In this document: one piece after another, positions 51,367-58,088 of the stretch
Layout of the letters: every line of letters starts with the position of its first letter
Position numbering within the stretch: the first letter of the stretch is position 1
Source of the DNA: CATOSD01 sp034421955
Lineage (GTDB): Bacteria; Chloroflexota; Dehalococcoidia; Lucifugimonadales; CATOSD01
Direction of reading: 5' to 3'
Assembly: GCA_034421955.1 (NCBI GenBank)
Contig: DAOUJZ010000013.1
Coordinates: 1 to 64,000 of the forward strand
Length of the DNA stretch: 64,000 bases
The notes under the pieces: model-generated
The model's database searches: none
The model's input: the letters and a program-made list of their open reading frames with translations, nothing else
Told to the model about the DNA's origin: nothing
Translations under genes and position numbers: made by a program

Positions 51367-51723
51367 CTAGAGTAGCAGCATCTCCACTCGGTTCAGCTTC
51401 TCCTCAACCGGGTCCACCTCGAACCCCAGCGACTCCAGTGTGGTCACTCCCATGATCGGCGGGTCTTCCGCAGCGCCGAAAACGACAGTTACGCCCTCCT
51501 CCGCGTCCTCGTAACCCATGTTGACCGTTCCGGTGTCGCGCGTTATCACGCCGCCAAACCCGGGGAAACGGCGGCCACTCCTTCTTCGCACACCCAACCT
51601 ATCCAACATGTCGGACGGTAACACGCTGAACATCGCGCCCGTATCCACCAGTACGCGGGCACTCTCTCTCACATCCGGGTTCGCCGGATTCGATACCTCT
51701 ACGTCAACACGGATGAATCCCAT
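51367..51723 (-). CDS. Retropepsin-like aspartyl protease domain protein
   Basis: 118 residues. The LVDTGAMFSVLP motif with DTGA is the retropepsin active-site signature, and the hydrophobic IMGVTTLESLGF element is the matching later motif. Such small bacterial proteins dimerise to form one active site. No signal peptide. The short tail (EEKLNRVEMLLL) may form a helix. Biological target unknown. Confidence 0.82.
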   Translation of the reverse strand: MGFIRVDVEVSNPANPDVRESARVLVDTGAMFSVLPSDMLDRLGVRRRSGRRFPGFGGVITRDTGTVNMGYEDAEEGVTVVFGAAEDPPIMGVTTLESLGFEVDPVEEKLNRVEMLLL

Positions 51724-52090
51724 CTAATGCACTCCTCAACACGCCATTAGCCGCCTAAAGGTACTGTAAACTGAACGGCGGTGGACGCGCAAACCCGCCG
51801 CCAGCCAGCCGATCCAACAGCCCAGCCGCCGTCGTGCTCTGCAGCATTCCCCGCCGTCCCAACCCCCGACCTCGCAGGCCTATCTGATGCCAATTTCTCG
51901 ATCCAAATCAGGCCTTCCCTCACACCGGAGGGCCGAAATTGTGCCCCAAAACTGTTCAACCAAGCACCGCCTGTGTCATGTGGGTGCTCGAAGAGTGGCT
52001 CGCTGACGTCAAAGGTCGTACCTGTTCTGTGTCACCGCCGGCGACTGCGGAGTACTATGCGATAGCTCTGCCGTGTCTTCTCAAACCCTC

Positions 52091-52119
52091 TTGATTATAC
52101 CGTACATATGTGCTAAAAT
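52091..52119 (+). promoter_or_regulatory. Promoter-like element, relative of 39597
   Basis: TTGATT at 52091-52096, a 17-bp spacer and TAAAAT at 52114-52119 with extended -10 TG. The sequence between (CGTACATATGTGCT) is near-palindromic and shares its right arm ATGTGCTA with the element at 39597-39625. Confidence 0.5.
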
Positions 52120-52191
52120 CCCTGTACAACGCACCTACACAACCCAATCGACACCCGCCGACACCCGCTGACGCCCGGCTGACGCCCTCCG

Positions 52192-52251
52192 CCTACTGTC
52201 ACGATCTGCCCCAAACCTCGGCCATTTTGGGGCAGGAGTGAGGACAGTAGG
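52192..52251 (+). other. Long hairpin, possible structured RNA
   Basis: The outer stem is CCTACTGTC (52192-52200) with GACAGTAGG (52243-52251). The inner stem is CTGCCCCAAA (52206-52215) with TTTTGGGGCAG (52225-52235). The loop is 9 nt and the internal loop is asymmetric (5 and 7 nt). No T-tract follows, so it is not a standard terminator. Confidence 0.55.
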
Positions 52252-52389
52252 CGACACCAACTGCACAGAACTGGCGGCGCTTCCAGCTACGAAATGTGCG
52301 GAATTGTGCAATCTGGTGCACTTTTCGCCGTGGCGCCGATTTTCGGCTGGGTCCGCCCATCGATCGCTGCACACCCGACCGCCCGAAAG

Positions 52390-52398
52390 TGCTAGAAT
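52390..52398 (+). promoter_or_regulatory. Extended -10 promoter of the SDR array
   Basis: TGCTAGAAT is an extended -10 of the same type as 9078-9086 and 52111-52119. A GAGGAG ribosome binding site follows at 52425-52430. Confidence 0.5.
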
Positions 52399-52414
52399 CA
52401 CCCCACACAACCGC

Positions 52415-53185
52415 GTGAGCGCGCGAGGAGTTCCGACCATCAGACTGCAAGGCAAAGTGGCCCTCATCAGCGGCGCCGCCAAAGGCATGGGAGCGGTCGA
52501 GGCCCGCATGTTCGCCGCCGAGGGCGCCGCCGTGGTCCTCGCCGACCTGCTCGACGAACGTGGACAGGCCGTCGCCGAGGAGATCACCGAATCCGGAGGA
52601 CAGGCGGCCTACGTCCACCTCGACGTAGCAGACGAAACCGCCTGGCAGTGCGCCGTCGAAACCGCCAACGCCAGGTTCGGCAAGCTGGACGTGCTCGTGA
52701 ACAACGCCGGCATCGTGCGCACCGAGCAGGTCCTCGAGACCACCGACCGCATCTGGGAAGACGTGATGTCCGTCAACGCGAAGGGTGTGTTCCTGGGCGC
52801 GAAAGCGGTCATGCCCGCCATGCGCGCTGCCGGCGGCGGCTCCATCGTAAATATCTCGTCCATCGCCGGCGTCGTCGGCACCGACCTGAGCGCCGCTTAC
52901 CACGCATCCAAGGGCGCCGTGAGAATCTTCACCAAGGCCGCCGCCATCCAATACGCGCCCTACAACATCCGCGTCAACTCGGTGCATCCCGGCATGATCG
53001 CAACGGACATGGTCGCCACCCCGGGCGTCGGCGACGTACTCGACCAGCGGCTCGCCGCGACGCCGATGCGCCGCATCGGCAGGCCCGAGGAGATTGCCTA
53101 CGGCGTGCTCTACCTCGCCTCGGACGAGTCCTCGTTCGTCACAGGCAGCGAGCTCGTAATCGACGGCGGCCGCACCGCCCAGTAG
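52415..53185 (+). CDS. Short-chain dehydrogenase/reductase, tandem copy 1
   Basis: 256 residues from the GTG at 52415. The homologous start, by comparison with copies 2 and 3, is an ATC codon at 52439, 8 bp after a good GAGGAG; ATC starts are rare but known. The cofactor motif is SGAAKGMG (TGxxxGxG form), then NNAG, and the catalytic YHASK. It is a classical SDR of about 250 residues that oxidises or reduces an alcohol/carbonyl with NAD(P). The last 100 bp and following gap are almost identical to copy 2. Confidence 0.88.
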   Translation: MSARGVPTIRLQGKVALISGAAKGMGAVEARMFAAEGAAVVLADLLDERGQAVAEEITESGGQAAYVHLDVADETAWQCAVETANARFGKLDVLVNNAGIVRTEQVLETTDRIWEDVMSVNAKGVFLGAKAVMPAMRAAGGGSIVNISSIAGVVGTDLSAAYHASKGAVRIFTKAAAIQYAPYNIRVNSVHPGMIATDMVATPGVGDVLDQRLAATPMRRIGRPEEIAYGVLYLASDESSFVTGSELVIDGGRTAQ

Positions 53186-53208
53186 CCGAACAGAAAAGAG
53201 GGAACATC

Positions 53209-53955
53209 GTGAGACTCGAAGGCAAAGTAGCCCTCATCAGCGGCGCCGCCAGGGGCATGGGTGCGGTGGAGGCGCGCATGTTCGCCGCCGAGGGCGCGGC
53301 AGTCGTCGTCGCGGACCTGCTGGACGATCTCGGCCAGGCCGTCGCGGCGGAGATCACCGACTCCGGCGGCCGGGCCGCCTACGTCCACCTGGACGTGACC
53401 GACGAGGCCGCTTGGCAAGCAGCCGTCGAGACCGCCACTACCAACTTCGGCAAGCTGGACGTGCTCGTGAACAACGCCGGAATCGTCCGAACCGAGCAGG
53501 TCCTCGAGACCACCGAACAGATCTGGGAAGACGTCATGTCGGTCAACGCCAAGGGCGTCTTCCTCGGCGTCAAGGCGGCCATACCAGCTATGCGCGCGGC
53601 CGGCGGCGGCTCCATCATCAACATCTCCTCCAGCGCCGGCCTCACCGGCAGCACCCAGAACGCCGCCTACCACGCATCCAAGGGCGCCGTCAGAATCTTC
53701 ACCAAGGCGGCCGCCATCCAGTACGCGCCGCACAACATCCGCGTCAACTCGGTGCACCCCGGCATGATCGACACCGACATGCTCGCGGCGTCACGGGTCG
53801 GCGACGTCCTGGAGCAGCGCCTCGCCGTGACGCCCATGCGCCGCATCGGCAGGCCCGAGGAGATAGCCTACGGCGTGCTCTACCTCGCCTCGGACGAGTC
53901 CTCGTTCGTGACAGGCAGCGAGCTCGTAATCGACGGCGGACGCACCGCCCAGTAA
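53209..53955 (+). CDS. Short-chain dehydrogenase/reductase, tandem copy 2
   Basis: 248 residues from GTG with AGAGGG upstream. Cofactor motif SGAARGMG at 11-18, NNAG at 88-91, catalytic S140, Y154 and K158 (YHASK). It is the closest paralogue of copy 1. The substrate-loop segments near 142-152 (SAGLTGSTQNAA) and 186-196 differ, which may alter specificity. It starts 23 bp after copy 1 ends and probably shares its mRNA. Confidence 0.92.
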   Translation: MRLEGKVALISGAARGMGAVEARMFAAEGAAVVVADLLDDLGQAVAAEITDSGGRAAYVHLDVTDEAAWQAAVETATTNFGKLDVLVNNAGIVRTEQVLETTEQIWEDVMSVNAKGVFLGVKAAIPAMRAAGGGSIINISSSAGLTGSTQNAAYHASKGAVRIFTKAAAIQYAPHNIRVNSVHPGMIDTDMLAASRVGDVLEQRLAVTPMRRIGRPEEIAYGVLYLASDESSFVTGSELVIDGGRTAQ

Positions 53956-53978
53956 CTGAACAGAACAGGGGGAAGATC

Positions 53979-54728
53979 GTGAGACTCGAAGGCAAGGTTG
54001 CGCTCATCACAGGAGGATCCCGCGGTCAGGGCGCGGCGGAGGCCCGTCTGTTCGCGAATGAAGGCGCCGCGGTCGTCATCGCCGACGTGCTCGAAGAGGA
54101 GGGCAAGCAGCTCGAGGCCGAGATCAACGAGACCGGCGGACGCGCCCTCTTCGTCAGGCTCGACGTCACGTCCGAATTGGACTGGCAACAGTGCATCGCC
54201 GACACGGTCGAGCGATTCGGCAAGCTCGACGTCCTCATCAACAACGCGGGCATCTACAGCCGCACCATGATCGAGGACACCACCGTCGAGGAGTGGGAGC
54301 GCATAATGTCGGTCAACACTACCGGCGTATTCCTCGGCACCAAGCACGCCATTCCGGAAATGCGAAAGGCCGGCGGCGGCTCCATCGTAAACATCTCCTC
54401 CATCGCCGGGCTTATCGGTAGCCCGCGCGGCGGCGCCTACACCACCTCCAAGGGCGGCGTCAGGCTCTTCACCAAGTCGACCGCGATTCAGCACGCCGAG
54501 GACGGCATACGCGCCAACTCCATCCATCCCGGCCCAATCGACACCGACATGATTGCCGACAACATCGGCACGCCCGAGGGCCTCGCGGCGTCTCTCTCCC
54601 GCGTCCCCCTCGGCCGCGTCGGCACCGTGGACGACGTCGCCTACGGAGCGCTATTCCTGGCGTCGGACGAGGCCTCGTACATGACCGGCTCCGAGCTGGT
54701 CATAGACGGCGGCGTTGTCGCTCAATAG
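53979..54728 (+). CDS. Short-chain dehydrogenase/reductase, tandem copy 3
   Basis: 249 residues from GTG with AGGGGG upstream. It has TGGSRGQG as cofactor motif, NNAG, and YTTSK as the catalytic Tyr/Lys pair. It has diverged more from copies 1 and 2 but shares the start (MRLEGKVAL), the end (SELVIDGG) and the spacing between genes. The three genes form a rightward operon. Substrate unknown. Confidence 0.92.
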   Translation: MRLEGKVALITGGSRGQGAAEARLFANEGAAVVIADVLEEEGKQLEAEINETGGRALFVRLDVTSELDWQQCIADTVERFGKLDVLINNAGIYSRTMIEDTTVEEWERIMSVNTTGVFLGTKHAIPEMRKAGGGSIVNISSIAGLIGSPRGGAYTTSKGGVRLFTKSTAIQHAEDGIRANSIHPGPIDTDMIADNIGTPEGLAASLSRVPLGRVGTVDDVAYGALFLASDEASYMTGSELVIDGGVVAQ

Positions 54729-54743
54729 CCGCTGATTCACAGT

Positions 54744-54781
54744 CCCTTCCCCCTCGATGGGGGAAGGTCAGGATGGGGGTG
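54744..54781 (+). repeat. Palindromic repeat family 1 before SDR 4
   Basis: Nearly identical to 93-130 and 11746-11783. An ATG within its tail (54773) would add seven residues to the next protein. Confidence 0.85.
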
Positions 54782-54793
54782 ACCTCCACAACC

Positions 54794-55618
54794 ATGACAC
54801 TTCGCGGCAAGACAGCCATCATCACCGGCGCCGGCAAGGGAATAGGCCGCGGTATAGCCCGCGCCTACGCCGCCGAGGGCGCTAAGCTCGTGCTGGTCTC
54901 GCGCACCCTCGCCCAGGTCGAGGACGCCGCCGAAGAGGCCCGCGCAGCCGGCGCCGAGGCGTCCGCGCTCGCGGTCGACGTGTCCAACCCCGGCGACGTC
55001 CGCCGCATGGTCGAGCACACCCTCGAGCGCTACTCGCGCGTCGACGTGCTGGTGAACAACGCCGCCATACTCGGCCCGGTCGGCCCGCTCCACCTCAACG
55101 ACGCCGCGCACTGGGCCCAGGCCATCAACATCAACGTGACCGGCCTCATGCTGTGCTGCCACGCCGTCCTGCCCCACATGATAGAGCAGGGCGGCGGCAA
55201 GATAATCAATCTTTCGGGAGCGGGCGTGACCCGCGCCTCGGAGACGATCAGCGCCTACGGCACCTCCAAGGCCGCAGTGGTGCGCTTCACCGAGACGCTC
55301 GCGCTTGAGATGCTCCCCTACGACATCAGCGTGAACGCCCTCGGTCCCGGCCAGATCGACACCGAGCTGCTCGACCCGATGGCCGGCGACGATAGCCTCA
55401 TCGAGCCGGTGATGGGCGCGATGGTGCAGCGTACCAAGTCGGGCAGAGGGGCATCGCTCGAAGAAGCGGCCGCACTCGCCGTCTGGCTCGCCTCGGACGC
55501 CTCCGACGGCCTCACCGGACGCCTAATCTCCGCCACCCAGGACGACTGGCGCGAACTCGGATCCCGCATCCCCCAAATCATGGCGTCCGACCAGTACACC
55601 CTCCGGTTCAACGCCTAG
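54794..55618 (+). CDS. Short-chain dehydrogenase/reductase, fourth gene
   Basis: 274 residues from the ATG at MTLRGKTA, the usual SDR beginning; the upstream ATG lies in a repeat. Cofactor motif TGAGKGIG, NNAA where NNAG is usual, catalytic YGTSK. The C-terminus is longer than in the tandem three and ends WRELGSRIPQIMASDQY, without the GG ending. It belongs to a different SDR subgroup, so it is not a product of the local duplication. Confidence 0.9.
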   Translation: MTLRGKTAIITGAGKGIGRGIARAYAAEGAKLVLVSRTLAQVEDAAEEARAAGAEASALAVDVSNPGDVRRMVEHTLERYSRVDVLVNNAAILGPVGPLHLNDAAHWAQAININVTGLMLCCHAVLPHMIEQGGGKIINLSGAGVTRASETISAYGTSKAAVVRFTETLALEMLPYDISVNALGPGQIDTELLDPMAGDDSLIEPVMGAMVQRTKSGRGASLEEAAALAVWLASDASDGLTGRLISATQDDWRELGSRIPQIMASDQYTLRFNA

Positions 55619-55633
55619 TGGGGTGGGGCCATC

Positions 55634-55672
55634 GTCCCCTCTCCCTTGAGGGAGAGGGCTAGGGTGAGGGTG
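55634..55672 (+). repeat. Palindromic repeat family 2 before otsB
   Basis: CCCCTCTCCC and GGGAGAGGG arms with the tail CTAGGGTGAGGGTG, a close relative of 48602-48641. It lies between SDR 4 and otsB. Confidence 0.8.
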
Positions 55673-55681
55673 AACAGGCCC

Positions 55682-56521
55682 ATGCCGCCCCCTAACCTGC
55701 TCTCCAACCTCCACGCCGTCACTCCGCTTCTGCGCGCACCCCGGCTGGCCATCGTGGTGGACTACGACGGCACCATCTCGGAGATAGCTCCCACGCCGGA
55801 ACAAGCCCGCGTCCTGCCGGAAGCCGCCCGCGCCCTCGGCGGTCTCGCCGGCAAACTAGCCCTCGCGGCGGTCATGTCTGGCCGTGCCGCCTCCGACGTG
55901 GCCGCGCTGGTTGGAGTGGACGGCCTGGCCTACGTCGGCAACCACGGCGCGGAACTGCTGCGAGGCGAACGGCTGGAGCTGGCGCCGGAGGCTCAGGCGG
56001 CCCAGGATGCCGTGGCCGATGTGTTCCAGGATCTGCGCGCCGCCGTGGACCTGCCCGGAATGGTCTGGCAGGACAAGGGTCTGAGCGCCACCGCCCACTT
56101 CCGCCTTGCCGCCGACCCGGACCAAGCGGCCCGCGACCTGGACGCAGCCCTGCGGCGCACGAACCCGGAGTCGCACGGCGTCGAGGCGTTCTGGGGAAAG
56201 ATGGCGCTGGAGTTGCGTGCCGCCGACGGCCCGAACAAGGGCAGCGCGATTAGAGACTTGGCCCGCCGCAACGACCTGAACGGCCTGCTCTTCCTCGGCG
56301 ATGACACCACCGACGTCGACGCCATGCTCGCCGTCAGGGAGCTGTCTTCCAGCGGCGCACTCGCCGGGCTGTCCGTGGTCGTCCTGCACCACGACACGCC
56401 GGAGCCTGCGCTCCGCGCGGCAAACTACTCGCTGGACAGCGTCCCGGAGGTGGGCAAGTTCCTGTCGTGGCTGGAAGGGGCGGTCAGGGAAGTCCCTTTT
56501 CCCTCGCAGGGGGAAGGTTAG
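55682..56521 (+). CDS. otsB: Trehalose-6-phosphate phosphatase
   Basis: 279 residues from ATG 55682. HAD-superfamily phosphatase: nucleophile motif VVDYDGTISE with D27 and D29, SGR (motif II), GNHGAELL, and the late GDDTTDVDAM (motif III/IV). It dephosphorylates trehalose-6-phosphate. No OtsA is adjacent. The final ten residues (VPFPSQGEG) and the stop are encoded by a dispersed repeat at 56494-56530, so the ancestral C-terminus was replaced. Confidence 0.9.
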   Translation: MPPPNLLSNLHAVTPLLRAPRLAIVVDYDGTISEIAPTPEQARVLPEAARALGGLAGKLALAAVMSGRAASDVAALVGVDGLAYVGNHGAELLRGERLELAPEAQAAQDAVADVFQDLRAAVDLPGMVWQDKGLSATAHFRLAADPDQAARDLDAALRRTNPESHGVEAFWGKMALELRAADGPNKGSAIRDLARRNDLNGLLFLGDDTTDVDAMLAVRELSSSGALAGLSVVVLHHDTPEPALRAANYSLDSVPEVGKFLSWLEGAVREVPFPSQGEG

Positions 56522-56530
56522 GATGGGGGT
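56494..56530 (+). repeat. Palindromic repeat family 1 supplying the otsB stop
   Basis: Arms CCCTTTTCCCTCG and GGGGGAAGG with the tail TTAGGATGGGGGT. It contributes the last codons and TAG of otsB. Confidence 0.8.
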
Positions 56531-56548
56531 CGTTCGTCCATTCCGATG

Positions 56549-56977
56549 TTACACCCTCTCGCCGATGATGGTCCGAATCGACGCTATCAGGCTGCCCGCA
56601 CCCTTGTACCGAATCTGCCAGAGGTACATCTGCTCCCGGGGCACGTCTCTGCCGTGGACCTGGTAGTAGGCCGGGCCGCCTATGCTGCCGTGCAGCACCA
56701 GGAACGCGCCGGCCACCACACCCAGCAGCGGCGTGATCATGCTCAGGCTGTACGCCACAATGATGGAGACTACCGTGACGACCGCCCCCAACATCATGCG
56801 CGTATGGTTGGACGTCCGCACCTCGTCGATCTTCTCGATCTGCGAGTACGGCAGCTCGTGAACCTTCTCCACGCCGTTCCTCTCCAGGTGAAGAATGAGC
56901 CTCGTGGAAGTAGCGTAGTACGGCCCAAAGCGCGAGACGATGCGCTCTCTCTGCTTCAGGTGAGTCTCGACGCCCAT
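56549..56977 (-). CDS. PH-like membrane protein
   Basis: 142 residues from the ATG with GGAG 8 bp upstream; an upstream GTG (57004) is unlikely. A soluble N-terminal part (HLKQRERIVSRFGPYYATSTRLILHLE) resembles a bacterial PH domain, followed by two close membrane helices (about 63-105) and a C-terminal strand region (YLWQIRYKG). Function unknown; similar proteins are membrane-anchored adaptors. It is convergent with otsB. Confidence 0.65.
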   Translation of the reverse strand: MGVETHLKQRERIVSRFGPYYATSTRLILHLERNGVEKVHELPYSQIEKIDEVRTSNHTRMMLGAVVTVVSIIVAYSLSMITPLLGVVAGAFLVLHGSIGGPAYYQVHGRDVPREQMYLWQIRYKGAGSLIASIRTIIGERV

Positions 56978-57008
56978 CGTTCGCGCTCCGTGCTCTACGT
57001 CCACGCCG

Positions 57009-57953
57009 TTAGAATATGGCCAGCGGATTGCACGGCGAGCCGGTGGTGTTGGTGAGCCGCAGCGTCCCGATGGACAGCATGAACTCCCACCGGTTGCGCT
57101 CTTTGCACGCCTGCGCCAGCTCTTCGAGATTGGCGTTGTCCAGGATCCACAGCCCCATCGCCACGATGCCCACCTGGTGGACCGGATTGGACAGGGCAGG
57201 GTAGCCGGACGGCGAGACGTCGTTGCCGGTGTCGGTGCCCAGCATGGCGATTCCGCGCTCGTGGAACAGCGGCAGACACGCTGCTTGGCACGCGGTGGAA
57301 CCCGCCTCGCGCGGCACCGGGCCCTCGACGTTGCGCCGGTGAAGCTGACCTGTGCGAATCAGGAGCACGTCACCCTCCTCGATGGTGAACCCGCACCGCT
57401 CCTCGGCCGTCAGGATATCCTCCGGCATCACCCCCTCGCCGCGCTCCAGCCAGTCCACGCCCCGGATCTCGGGCACGTCCACCAGCACCCCCCGCGTAAC
57501 GATGCCCTCGTGGGCCAGGTCGATGGACTCCACGGTAGCGCCCAGGCTGGTCGATATCAGGTGAGCGGGCCGCCCGTTGTACAGCTTGCCCTCCCAGAAG
57601 AAGTGGGCCAGGCTGTCGACGTGGGTAATCGTGAAGCCGTGGAAGATCATGCCGAAAAAGTCGGTGGAGGCCTGGTTCGGCCTGGAAGAGACCTTCTCAC
57701 CGCTCGCCCAGCCCTCGCCGCTCTCGACCATGAAGTGGATGGGAGGAATGGGCACGTCGGCCGCGGCCTCGAACAGCACCGGCCGGGCGCACGAGACGCT
57801 CACGCCCTCCCGCACCAGCGCCGTTGCTTGCAGCGTCTTAGCGGTGCTGAGCAGGTTGAGCGTGCCGAGCTGGTCGTCGTCGCCCCACCTGCCCCAGTTG
57901 CTGAGCGAGTCGAAGTACGATAGAACTTCGGCCTCGGAGGGTATGTTACTCAA
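57009..57953 (-). CDS. Cyclase-family metal hydrolase (kynurenine formamidase-like)
   Basis: 314 residues from TTG with AAGGAG upstream. Metal motif HGFTITHVDSLAHF carries the HxxxDxxxH-type residues of the cyclase family (PF04199). GIVTRGVLVDVPEIRG and EEGDVLLIRTGQ are typical. Known members hydrolyse N-formylkynurenine, isatin or cyclic amides. The substrate here is unknown. Confidence 0.9.
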   Translation of the reverse strand: MSNIPSEAEVLSYFDSLSNWGRWGDDDQLGTLNLLSTAKTLQATALVREGVSVSCARPVLFEAAADVPIPPIHFMVESGEGWASGEKVSSRPNQASTDFFGMIFHGFTITHVDSLAHFFWEGKLYNGRPAHLISTSLGATVESIDLAHEGIVTRGVLVDVPEIRGVDWLERGEGVMPEDILTAEERCGFTIEEGDVLLIRTGQLHRRNVEGPVPREAGSTACQAACLPLFHERGIAMLGTDTGNDVSPSGYPALSNPVHQVGIVAMGLWILDNANLEELAQACKERNRWEFMLSIGTLRLTNTTGSPCNPLAIF

Positions 57954-58088
57954 AGCGATCTCCTTCTGACGGATCTTGCGGCGCGACTCGCGCCCGGGCG
58001 ACCCGCTAGTCTCCGTACTGCCTTCTGAGTATCATTATCCGACCGGCGTTGAGATTGGGCAAGCCCTCACACGCTCTCCTTGATTGAC

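Larger units (their letters stand above)
51724..52414. other. Intergenic region upstream of the SDR array
   Basis: About 690 bp without a credible gene. It contains a promoter-like element (52091-52119), short tandem repeats of about 10 bp (CGACACCCGC and variants, about 52149-52187), a long hairpin (52192-52251) and the extended -10 before the first SDR. A non-coding RNA is possible. Confidence 0.5.
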
